NCBI GenBank assembly: GCA_024734495.1
Contig: JALMQS010000187.1
Span: 17,298,455-17,362,454, forward strand
DNA from: Forficula auricularia
Taxonomy: Eukaryota > Arthropoda > Insecta > Dermaptera > Forficulidae
DNA: 64,000 nucleotides
Direction: 5' to 3'
The position numbers and the translations under genes are program-made. A model generated the notes under the pieces. The model did not search any database. It worked only from the letters and a program-made list of their open reading frames with translations, and had not been told where the DNA came from. Positions 56,001 through 64,000 of the stretch are shown here, piece by piece; within the stretch, counting starts at the first letter, position 1, and each line of letters opens with the position of its first letter.

Positions 56001-58471
56001 TTCTCAGAAGTGTATTGGGTGGGATTAATTTTTCATGTCCCAATTCATAAGACAGAAACAACTTTATGGGGCTTGATCCGGCTTGGACGATTTGCAAGCG
56101 CTTCGTCAGGTGTATGCGATGTTGCAATCGCATCAGGTAAACCAACCGCACATACAGTCGATCACGTACTGGGACTGTGGGAAGAGAGTCCGAATCTGAA
56201 GAGGTGGAGCATGGAAAGTCATGTGCAAGAGAAACCTCGAGCAACCATACCAAAGGTTGTTAAAAACTAATGGTGCCATGGGGAATGGAGAAAGCCCTGG
56301 GGACGAAAGTTCTTAGCTCCATTCGACTGAGGTTGGACTCGTGGTGGCATAAGGTTTTGTCTAGATAGCCGTTGTTAACTCGCCAGATGTTGATAGCTTC
56401 AACACTCGCGAGGGTGGAATACACGCCCGCTGTATTTCACGTATACCTCTGTGTATACACTTACACCTTGATTGATGCCATTCGTGGCTCTCTCAGGGTT
56501 ACATACGAGACGAGAGTCCTGTATGCGCTGGTTGCGAGTGCGGGAGAAGGCCGTTGAGGCTAGGTGCCCCACTTTAAACAATTCGGTGCGTCTTGCGCTG
56601 TCCTATCAAATGTCTTAAACAAACGACCCCTAGTTTAAGAATCACCTCTATATGGGGGACACCGTTTAGCAGTATAGAAGACTATAATTTTAAACGTAAG
56701 CCTAAAAAGTAAGATAGAAATTATAATTCGCTCACTCAAATGACTCGATTGAAGAAGAGGAGAGGCCGTGGAAATGTACATTAGAGAAGTCCATCGAAAA
56801 CTCGTCTGACTTACTTAGACGGATAAAAGGGATAAGCAACGGGTCTGCGCTCAAAAGACCAATCTCCTTGTTGTCTGAAAAAGGCACAAAATACATTAAC
56901 AAACTACTTTTTTTAATATAATTCACCATTAGCGCATATTCCGTCGGATTTAAAATATGTAAATACTCTTTTGTAATCAAATTTCAGTAGTAGTGAAGTT
57001 AGTCGTGATAGAGAAAATGTCAAAACTCATCCAAAAAATAAGGAGTCATTTTGTAAATTTAAATTAAATGGGCTACTTATTTTCAGACATCCTTTAAAAA
57101 CATTTCGCTCACCTTTTGTCGCTGTCTTCAGAAGCGTTTCTAACGAGCTTTTGGCACAATCATTGAAATCTCCAGCACTCGCATCACAAGCCTTGGTATA
57201 TTTCTCTATGAAGTGGGATAAAAAAAAAAAATAATTATTAAATCATACATAAATAAAACAATTCTTATATAAAAACAATCTCAAAACGTTTAAAAATAAT
57301 ATTTTAAAAGAAAATATGAACAGCTATAAGTTATAGTTGTTTTATGTTATATTTCCTTGCTATGTATCTTTTATAAATTAATAAACACGCGTTTTAATTA
57401 TAATCTATCTATCTATCTACTATTATTATACGAGCAAAAATTCTATATATATTTATATATTTGTATCTTAGTTCTATTTTGAAAACGGCTCTACCGATTT
57501 TGATGAAACCAACTCTATTTATTAATAAGTTTTGAGGATGAAGAAAACGATCTGGCTAAGTCTGGACCACGACAAATTTCATTTTAATTGATCTTTTCTT
57601 AAAGTAATTATTGACAGATGAAAATCTCAATAAAAAAGTTTATTTTCATTTTTTTCAATTATCTTTTATTTATTAATTGGTTTTTTAATTTTAAAACCCA
57701 CTAATAGGTTATAACAAATATTATTATAATATAATAAAATTCAGAATTTTTTGTTTTTAATTAACAGGTGTCTAAATCATAACAAAACAGGTGTGTTTAC
57801 AAATAAAGTTTTTGAAGTGGCTTTTTTTTATATAACTTGGAAACAAATCTTATTTAATTTTATGTTTTTATTTCTGATCCTATACGATTATTTTTTTATT
57901 ATTATTTATTCCTATTTATTTTTTTATAATGTTTATCAATATGAACGAATGTGGGCAAATTGGTGTACGAGTAAACAAATATACACATAATATGTGGACC
58001 ACTAGAAAGCTAGAAATGCAATAGCTGGGTGCGGGGTGGCGTGGATGTGGGAGGTGTAGGAGATGGGGTGCAGTTGTGGGGGATTCGGGGTTTGGGGTTG
58101 AGCGGAGTGGGGGTGGTGGAGGGGGCGAGGTGCGTGGTTTAGGGTGGGTCCGGGAGGCGTGTATTATATATATTTGTATTTTTTTTAATTTAGTTACCGT
58201 GCATCGCTCGGTGGCTCCAGATACTATATAGGTATAAATAATGGAACATAAATATTTTTTTACATTTTAATCAATAATCATTTTTATAAAACAATCATTC
58301 ATGATTATTACCTATAACCTACTATTCTACAATCTCTAAAGTTCTTTAAAGTGTTTAGGGCCTATAAATATGCTAATGGGGGGGGGGGGGGGGCTAGGGT
58401 CTCTCACCTATGAGCGCGGATTCCGCCACTGCAAACGCCAGCACTAAGCAGAATATCCTAAAGCTGCTCAT
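50010..58471 (-). CDS. Takeout/JHBP-family secreted protein
   Basis: Five exons (minus): 58408-58471, 57113-57205, 56736-56874, 51471-51604, 50010-50332; all GT-AG with consistent phases; 250 residues, the usual size. It begins MSSFRIFCLVLAFAVAES, a signal peptide. KACDASAGDFNDCAKS holds the conserved N-terminal Cys pair (residues 28 and 38). VPYVEIKGDYDIDGKLLLLK, GKGPIFVN and the C-terminal FFAKVSMEDMM are typical of the family. These proteins form an elongated barrel that carries small hydrophobic ligands in haemolymph or sensory fluids, with roles in feeding, circadian output or juvenile hormone binding; the ligand here is unknown. Introns of 1.1 and 5.1 kb are filled with mobile DNA. Several such genes usually occur per insect genome, so no symbol is given. 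Confidence 0.92.
50777..51425 (+). mobile_element. DD34D mariner foldback
   Basis: Inverted termini contain AAAAAGTCTCCGCGGTTTTTT. The right half (51061-51351) encodes the transposase C-terminus: GWEVLMHPPYSPDLAPSDYH with the third catalytic Asp, ending IDNNGQYVLD. The left half (to about 51060) is an inverted copy of the same 3' region. The N-terminal half and 5' end are absent. It lies in the last takeout intron. Confidence 0.8.
51605..51994. repeat. Takeout intron with family R segment
   Basis: From about 51740 the sequence repeats family R text (TTGAAGAGAGTACCAAATTT, AGATATGGACTTGAG), continuing after the MITE to about 52170. Confidence 0.5.
51995..52140. mobile_element. Family A MITE, copy 6
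   Basis: Inverted CGAGGGGTGAACC ends; GAGTATAC is duplicated exactly. Inserted in family R DNA. Confidence 0.92.
52199..52555 (+). repeat. tRNA-derived SINE, type 2
   Basis: The head resembles a tRNA: TCCCTGGTGTAGTGGTCAGC (A box) and GGGTTCGATTCCCGG (B box, about 52247-52261), with a plausible anticodon arm between. An unrelated body of about 280 bases ends in an A-rich tail near 52545. This marks a SINE rather than a working tRNA gene. Confidence 0.75.
52722..52871. mobile_element. Family A MITE, copy 7
   Basis: Inverted CGAGGGGTGAACC ends; GTAGATAC is duplicated exactly. Inserted beside a family F fragment (AAGAATAATTAAGTTCA). Confidence 0.92.
52990..53400 (-). pseudogene. CR1-like LINE C-terminal remnant
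   Basis: Minus frames read YYHGFCSEEIKSIIPPKASF, LDTNRTNSFVPLTSRD, then LPPTLVPATYNLQSFKTRID, the usual C-terminal end of CR1/Jockey-type RTs. It shares motifs with 20700-20820. The right edge (TTTACCATACAACTTGGCC) resembles a family B-like end. Confidence 0.65.
53430..53730. repeat. Family R-like segment
   Basis: Contains GGTAACGCACAGACTAACAG, GACAGGCTAACAGACA and TTTGAGCTAATTCG, with the style of other R segments (13430-13590). Unclassified. Confidence 0.4.
53860..53905 (-). ncRNA. Hammerhead-like motif, minus arm
   Basis: CTGAAGA (53892-53886), stem II GGG with CCC, GAAA, then ATATATA. The cleavage triplet would be ATA. Stem I is poor. A matching plus arm has CTGAAGA at 53927-53933 but GGAAA after stem II. 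Confidence 0.45.
54161..54215 (+). ncRNA. Hammerhead motif, decayed stem II
   Basis: CTGAAGA (54172-54178), AGAGG with CTTCC (one pair lost, one G-U), GAAA (54196-54199), CGTC (C17 at 54203). Stem I AAAATC with GGTTTT is paired with one G-U. Confidence 0.55.
54395..54960 (-). pseudogene. CR1-like LINE RT remnant
   Basis: The minus strand contains pieces like LGVTLSS and SWNDHI, FLFRTKRF and SNIARICEE, typical of the RT thumb region and the same family as 19995-21000. Frames are broken. Confidence 0.6.
55130..55175 (-). ncRNA. Hammerhead-like motif downstream of PLE remnant
   Basis: CTGATGA (55163-55157), stem II GGG with CCC, then GGAA instead of GAAA. It lies about 285 bases after the stop codon of the GIY-YIG frame on the same strand, where Penelope-like elements carry their ribozyme. 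Confidence 0.5.
55449..55850 (-). pseudogene. Penelope-like element GIY-YIG endonuclease remnant
   Basis: The minus strand reads SGVYKLQCDCEAFYIG, a stop, then TGRSINDRLAEHKRSL and YVSAFAEHLFDNNHC. This is a GIY-YIG nuclease (GVY..YIG..R..EH) as found at the C-terminus of Penelope-like retroelements. A stop after YIG replaces the usual Gln. The reverse transcriptase is missing. The final part ends LLRNLN at 55449. Confidence 0.8.
55890..56034. repeat. Family F arm fragment
   Basis: Matches one arm of the 34937-35148 hairpin (TTATTCTTGGCGAATTTAAC, CTTGGCCAGTTTTTCTCAGA). Confidence 0.5.
56035..56640. other. GC-rich island, unidentified
   Basis: About 600 bases with much higher GC than the surroundings and several overlapping open frames, none of which I recognise. 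It could be part of a retroelement or transferred DNA. It stands within the takeout intron. Confidence 0.35.
57404..58220 (+). mobile_element. Helitron, copy 2
   Basis: Starts TCTATCTATC, then ATACGAGCAAAAATTC and GGCTCTACCGATTTTGATGA. A G-rich tract (58020-58160) mirrors the C-rich tract of copy 1. It ends with hairpin ACCGTGCATCGCTCGGT (58196-58212) and CCAG in place of CTAG. It lies in takeout intron 1. Confidence 0.7.
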
Positions 58472-58516
58472 TTTTCCAACGAGAGATGAATGATCAGAAA
58501 TTGTTCTGCATTCGAG

Positions 58517-58524
58517 TATTTATA
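58517..58524 (-). promoter_or_regulatory. TATA box of takeout-like gene
   Basis: TATAAATA on the minus strand lies 46 bases upstream of the ATG. A start near 58485-58495 would be at the usual distance of about 30 bases. Confidence 0.55.
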
Positions 58525-58921
58525 CATATATACAACCACTTTCTCACTCATTGAATGATTCATCACCGAGCTTTTTTGCTATTTTCTTACTAAATCAATT
58601 CAAAATGAAATCTGTTTTTAATATTTTTTTCCTCATCTTTATCATATAATAAGTTTATTGATTATATGAATATTAAATATGCATCTAAAATTAACAACGA
58701 TTGGTTGTTGAGTGTAATTATTTGAAGCCAGTTAATTTTCCTCAACCTCCTTCCCGAGGAGAGTAAATAATGGCACATTTTTCTAAGCTCGATATACTCT
58801 GTGCAAACAATTTCTTATATATATATATGAAGAAAAATTATTTTCAACTATGATTTTTAAGGTTCCTTTTAAAAAGTAAAACGAGACCTCTTATCTAAAA
58901 TTTACACGTTTTATGTAATAA

Positions 58922-59604
58922 CTAGAGACCGGGTTTTTATGCAGTAAAAACTGCCAAAAAGTTAAAAAGGCTGAAATGTGCAAGTAAAATTAAAAATAAT
59001 TGAAGACAAAAAGACTATATATTTGAAGGAGTGCTATGAAAGGAATAAAATGATAAAATAAGCTAAAGACACCAAGTGTCAAATATGTACTTTTATTGAG
59101 TAAAAAATTTCACAAAATTCTCATTATATTTAATATATTAAAAAATCTTTAAACTCAAAGAAATAATAGGTGCACTTGAATAAAATCAACATAATAAATA
59201 TAATAATGGGGGGGGGGGGGGGTAGTTTTATTTAACATACACGATTGTATTGTATTGCTTTTATTTTTTTTATATTAACAAGCAACAAATAATAAACTAA
59301 TAAAATAATGCAAATATTTGACTGCCTATAATCTGATTTCTACACTAATTTACACACCCACACACGGACACTCAATGGCCAAAATGGGCTCTAGTTACCG
59401 AAGACCATTAAAAAAAATAATAAATAATTAACAAGGGATCTCAAAAATAATTAAAATGTGATTGCAATTGTGAATAATTTATGTTTACAAGTATTTTTCT
59501 AAATTATCTTCAGGTTATTATGTCTACGGTCACTTAAAATTGATTTATACGATGAAAAGGAGCGCTATACATCCTCAGATTTAATAGGGGCAAATTTAAA
59601 GGAA

Positions 59605-59641
<37 letters not shown>

Positions 59642-59882
59642 CTTCATTTTTATCATTCTTTCTACAAAAATTTACTTTTAAAAAATCTGTATTTGGCGCG
59701 AAATAGGCAATATTTGACAAAAAATCCTTAAAATATGCAATTTTATGCAATATTACTCAAATATGCATTATAAAATTTAACCCACTCTATCCTAGATGCA
59801 TGATTCGGATAGGTAATTGATCCTCTGCGTCGTATGTGGCGTGCAAACAAAATATGCAATTGCATAGGAATCCGGTTTCTAG
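58922..59882. mobile_element. Non-autonomous DNA element, CTAGARACCGG ends
   Basis: CTAGAGACCGGGTTTTTATGC (58922 on) and TGCATAGGAATCCGGTTTCTAG-type right end are inverted. The interior holds a G run of about 15 (59208-59223) and a TA tract near 59612-59638. No coding sequence. Confidence 0.6.
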
Positions 59883-60354
59883 TAATAACCAACTGCAAAG
59901 CCCGCCTTCATATTATTATTTAATATTTTATTATTCATGTAATTATAGGGAACCTTATTTCTTTTAATAATATACAATTTTTGCTCTTTTAATAAGTAGA
60001 TAGATAGATAGATTTAAATCCACACTTACCATATAATCAAATTCATATTTTTTCGTAAGTGTTGTTGTTGTCTAATATAATACGTAATTCTTTACTTATT
60101 TACATATTATATATTAATTTAATAAAACTACGTAATTTCCATTGAATAAATTAATGTCTCTCTTTTTTCAGAGCCAATCAAAGGCGGCTAGTTAAGAAGA
60201 ACAGGCTGATGACTGCCCACTCGGCAAGCGACCCTGAAACGGATATTCTCTTACCTTCTCATTACCAACTTATTATAAGTAAGCAGAAATATTTATTTCA
60301 CATGCCTGCCAACCACATGACTTTACCATACACCTGGCCCCTCCCTTACCTATA
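59883..60354. other. Spacer with a MITE-like fragment
   Basis: About 60170-60345 has ACTTTACCATACACCTGGCCC, a family B-like end. The short frame MTAHSASDPETD does not resemble a known protein. Confidence 0.3.
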
Positions 60355-60357
60355 TAT

Positions 60358-62135
60358 ACCGGGTGTTTTTTTCTTTCTTATAACTCAAAAACAGTGCATT
60401 ATATGAAAACATTTTCTAAACTACGCTACTGTTTGTCGCCCTAGAACAGGTTTTCAAGGGTATTTCGAGGTCACGTTCTGTTTTTTAAATAGAAACCTAT
60501 ATATTTCTGTACATATTCTGAATCTACAAAAAAAAAACTGAACAACTTTCATAAGAACTATTTTTTTATACGACATCAAATAAAAAACAATATTAAATCA
60601 TTTAATCTCAAAAAAATCTTAATAATTATTTTTAACAATTATTCAACTTAATTATCAAATAATAATGATCAAATATTTATTATATATCAAATAGTCACAA
60701 CAATGAAAATAAGTGTTTATTTTGATCTTAAAACTTCATTATACACAGATTTAAGAGATTATTTTCTATTTAAGTTAGTTCTTTCACAAATGCAAAAATT
60801 CAAGAAGTCTGAAACTTGGAATATAAGTCATTAGAAAATAATTTTTAAGAAAAAATAAAACCGACTTCAAAAATAATTAAATGCAACAAATAAAATACAC
60901 TAAAAGGTATAAAATAATTATTAACTTATTTAGTTACAACTAAACTACGAAATATTAACATGAAATTATTTTTTGAAGTCGGTGCCAAACAAACTATACC
61001 TATAAGCGAGCGTACCAACCAAACGTACTAAGTAAGATCCGTCGAGTGCGATTCATAAAAGGTTATGTTTGCACCGACTTCAAAAGTATATGTTATATGT
61101 TGTTCTTCATAGTTATAATTATGTTAATATTATTTTTATTTGTTGCATTTAATTTTTTTAAAGTCGGTTTTAATTTTTTCTTAAAAATTATTTTTATTTT
61201 TCTCTTTTTAGTGATGTTATTAATAGTGATCATTATCATCAGAACTTGACCAAATTAATATGGCAAATTTGAAGACGATTTACCACACCAAACATGAAAT
61301 AATTGCAATTAAAAATGACATATTTTACATAGGGTAGATTGGGAAAGGGTGGGGATATGATCATTATTTTTTTTTTTCATTGAAGGACTTTCACCATCTT
61401 GATGAAAAACTAATATTTGTTAGAATAATATATTCGGAGTAACTTAAAAAAAATTGAAATTATTAACCTCTTAGTTTTGATAAAAAACAAAAAAAAACAT
61501 ATTTGGGCGATTATTTTTAATGGAGGGGATATAAGCACAATGGCTTGAAAACGATCCGGCAAGTATGTGTGTGTCCATATAGAGATTTCGTTGTGTGAGT
61601 GGACAGTCACGTTAAAAAAACATAACCTAAAATTTTAGTTCCGTTCATATTTATAGCGTGGTTACAAGGCTAAAACTTTTTGTGTGGATTGTCGTGAAAG
61701 AACTCCTTAATTTATGGTGAATGTGGAAGAAGTGTTATGGGGCTGCCATTGAAATGGATGCCGAGCGGTTTCCTGATAGGAATACACCCTCACAAGCTTC
61801 ATTTTATCGTGTTGTAAAAAAAAAAAACAAGAAATGTAAAGGCTACGAAGAAACTTAAAAGGCCAACATAACGAAATTGTAACTGGAATTCATCCAGAAG
61901 ACTTGCGATACACTCTGTGGAATGTCATAGAACAGTGTCGCAAAATTATTAAATTATTAATGATTATTTAATAATTAAATATTTGATCATTATTATTTGA
62001 AAATTAAGTTGAATGATTGTAAAAATAATTATTAGAATTTTTTGATATCTAATTGATTTAATATTTTTTATTATTTTATGTCGTATAAAAAATAGTTCTT
62101 ATGAAAGTTATTCAGTTTTTTTTTTTTGTAGATTT
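60358..62135. mobile_element. Long foldback parent of the 11.7-kb element
   Basis: The left end ACCGGGTGTTTTTTTCTTTC and AACTCAAAAACAGTGCATTA match 11748-12762. The right arm runs to about 62135, where a GC-rich repeat cuts it. Inside, 61720-61830 reads AAIEMDAERFPDRNTPSQAS and 61880-61935 IHPEDLRYTLWNVIEQCRK. These look like the N-terminal and C-terminal ends of a mariner-like transposase. A MITE is nested at 60845-61195. Confidence 0.65.
60845..61195. mobile_element. MITE with AAAACCGACTTCAAAA ends
   Basis: Inverted ends (AATAAAACCGACTTCAAAA and TTTTTAAAGTCGGTTTTAA), with internal repeats of the same word near 60970 and 61070. Confidence 0.65.
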
Positions 62136-62137
62136 AG

Positions 62138-62690
62138 ATTATGTAGGGGGCGGGGGGTTTCACCCCCTACGATTTATCTCGGACAGGCCTCCACTTGTAG
62201 AAGGCGTGCGGGTTTCACCCTCTTCGCTCATAGGGGTGAAATAAACAATAACACACATTCACTTCTTTATATATATTTATTTACAAAAAGGGGTTATATA
62301 CAGATTCGTGTCTAGGGGTCGTCGTTAAAACATCGTAATACACGTAATTAATTAATACATCGTACACTTGCTATCAAATCGACAAGCTAACACATCGATA
62401 AGCTACGTCATCTTAAAAGCGGCTCTCGACTTCAACTACTATCTTGCCGTTGCAACCAATATTTAGCAGCGCACACATACACACTTACACACAACACGCA
62501 TATGCGCGGGGTGAGGGTGTCGGCAGCTTACAGCCCTTGTCAACGACTGCCTCCCAGCTGAAACACGGCCACCCACACACATGCATATGAGTGTCAGCCG
62601 GCCAACCCTACTCCACACTTGGAGGTCGCAAACTTAGATTTGGCATACCCACACCATACCAAACGATACTAGAAAGAAAATATTTTCGCG
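62138..62690. repeat. GC-rich repeat, unidentified
   Basis: Begins GTAGGGGGCGGGGGGTTTC with a small palindrome and ends near GCTGAAACCCCCTTAAAA. It may be a transposon or LTR piece; I found no coding sequence or clear ends. Confidence 0.35.
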
Positions 62691-62699
62691 CAATTAATG

Positions 62700-62880
62700 T
62701 AAGCTGAAACCCCCTTAAAATACAGGGCTAATATGTTTAATCAAGAGTTATATTCTTTTTAAATTTTTTTAAGTATCTATTTGTTTTTATTAAAAAAAAA
62801 TTCCCACTAAATATTTTACTTTGAGGATTGACACCCCCCCCCCCCCCTCCCATGGAAATTTTCTGGCATACGCCCCCGAC
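62700..62880. repeat. Family H fragment without foldback
   Basis: ATATGTTTAATCAAGAGTTA is followed by TTAAGTATCTATTTGTTTTT and AATATTTTACTTTGAGGATT, i.e. family H text continuous across the point where copies 1 and 2 carry the foldback. C run at about 62835-62848. Confidence 0.6.
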
Positions 62881-62987
62881 TATATCTATAAAAGGATTCA
62901 GTTTTTCGAGCTAAATTTATTTCGTGACACGTTTGCAGATATCGCACAGAGTATCAATTCACTTCCGACAATTTGTTTGATAATGTA

Positions 62988-63948
62988 CACTACGATGCAA
63001 AAAATCCGACCCACTAATAAAAACTTTATTAAATAGCAAATTATTTTTAAAATTTTTACAAATATTCGTATAATTTGTTCCATTAACTCTTAAACTAACA
63101 TATTCAATAAATATTGTTGATAATTTTTGAATTTTATATCATCATTGAGTATACAGTCCTAAGACTGGTTTGATGCAACAATCTCTCCACTGACTCTGTC
63201 CCCCGCCAGCTGTTTAACCCTCTAAATGTCTGGCATCCCATATCCCCAATTATTTGGTTGAAATTCAATCTGGTCTTCCCTTCCTTTTCTTACCTCCCCT
63301 CCAAGATATCCCTAACTCCCCCATGTCTCAGTGTGCCCCATCATCTGGCCTCTTCTCTTGACTCTCAAAGGTTCTTCTTTCTCCGATTCTTCCAAGAACT
63401 TCTTCATTTGTAATTTTATCCATCCATTTGATATTCATCATTCTTCTAGCACCACATTTCGAAAGCCTCCAATCTCTTTCTCTCCGCTTTTCCAATTGTC
63501 CAGGTTTCACACCCGTACATGGCTATGCCCATACATATGTCTTCAATAGCAACTTCCTGTTTGCTAAGCTGAATTTTATAAAAAAAAATAAATAAAATTA
63601 AATTAAAAGATACAATTACAAATTATCATACTTTCTCAATATCACTTTAATTTAAATAAAGTTTTAATAAAAGATCAAATTCCATTTGAAATATCAATAA
63701 ATTGAATAATTTTGAATTAAGCATCATTGATAGAAAGATAAAATATACAAAATGGATATTTCTCAAGTTCAAGCAGTTCAAATTGTGTGCCTAATTAATC
63801 AAGGGCTAAGTCAACAACAAGTGGTAATTACACTGTCAATAAGCAATAATTTCAATAATGTATGTTACTTTGTAAAAAAATTAAAAATGATTTGCTATTT
63901 AATAAAGTTTTTATTGGTGGCTCGATTTTTTTGCACTTCGGTGTGTTT
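62988..63948 (+). mobile_element. Tc1-like element interrupted by LINE
   Basis: Ends ACGATGCAAAAAATCCGACC and TCGATTTTTTTGCACTTCGG. The plus frame from 63752 reads [20 protein letters not shown], a Tc1 transposase start that soon fails. A LINE piece (63138-63570) splits it, flanked by GAATTTTAT on both sides. Without it the element resembles 37218-37740. Confidence 0.8.
63138..63570 (-). pseudogene. LINE 3' end insertion
   Basis: The minus strand reads MMNIKWMDKITNEEVLGRIG, the same family as 18071-18708, with matching 3' tail text (AGTATACAGTCCTAAGACTG on plus). A 9-bp GAATTTTAT duplication borders it. Confidence 0.8.
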
Positions 63949-64000
63949 ATTATAAGACCCTGATATACAATATATTGATTAAGGCGCTTGCTTTTCGTTT

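Noticed and set aside
60209..60406. Short frame after an AG-like site
   Set aside because: No family recognised, and it runs into a foldback terminus.
1..64000. CRISPR array or bacterial operon
   Set aside because: The repeats are dispersed and inverted, not regularly spaced; genes have introns.

Overview
The window is AT-rich nuclear DNA from an arthropod, almost certainly an insect. Genes are split by introns, most with GT-AG borders. One gene belongs to the takeout/juvenile-hormone-binding family, which is characteristic of insects. Most of the DNA is transposable-element remains. No bacterial operons, CRISPR arrays or rRNA genes are present. I cannot name the species; a TE-rich genome such as a hemipteran's is possible, but this is a guess.

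Five host genes were rebuilt by eye from exon homology and splice sites. (1) 678-2544 (+): the last three exons of an hnRNP H/F-type RNA-binding protein (glorund-like). (2) 9818-19768 (-): a complete three-exon gene for mitochondrial ribosomal protein mL64 (GADD45GIP1/CRIF1), 237 residues, with two introns of 4-5 kb full of mobile DNA. (3) 22217-31009 (-): eleven exons of a GALNT7/Pgant7-type polypeptide GalNAc-transferase; the first exon or exons were not found. (4) 34390-43262 (+): a complete 13-exon CCT4 gene (TCP-1 delta chaperonin subunit), 535 residues. (5) 50010-58471 (-): a complete five-exon takeout-like secreted protein, 250 residues, with a TATA box. The genes serve unrelated housekeeping or secretory roles, and nothing suggests that they work together.

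The rest is nested mobile DNA: Tc1/mariner, pogo/Tigger, hAT and Harbinger-like pieces, two Helitrons, three tRNA-derived SINE types, Jockey-, CR1- and RTE-like LINE fragments, a Penelope-like GIY-YIG remnant, and many long foldback elements. One hAT-type MITE (family A here) occurs seven times, six of them with perfect 8-bp target duplications.

The most notable signal is a set of hammerhead-ribozyme-like motifs (CTGANGA, stem II, GAAA, minimal stem III, cleavage triplet) at about ten sites. Several have extended matching stem I strands and compensatory changes. They usually sit in pairs in the two arms of large palindromes, and one lies just downstream of the Penelope-like GIY-YIG remnant. 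Other points are mariner copies turned into palindromes by inverted duplication of their 3' ends, a composite hAT-plus-foldback element present twice, and two host introns (in CCT4 and Pgant7) that lack standard splice sites and are bordered by direct repeats.

Letters used for repeat families: A = hAT-type 8-bp-TSD MITE; B = Harbinger-like TTA MITE; P = hammerhead-bearing repeat with a TA-microsatellite; R = dispersed unclassified repeat; H = hAT-like element carrying a foldback; F = hairpin repeat at 34.9 kb.
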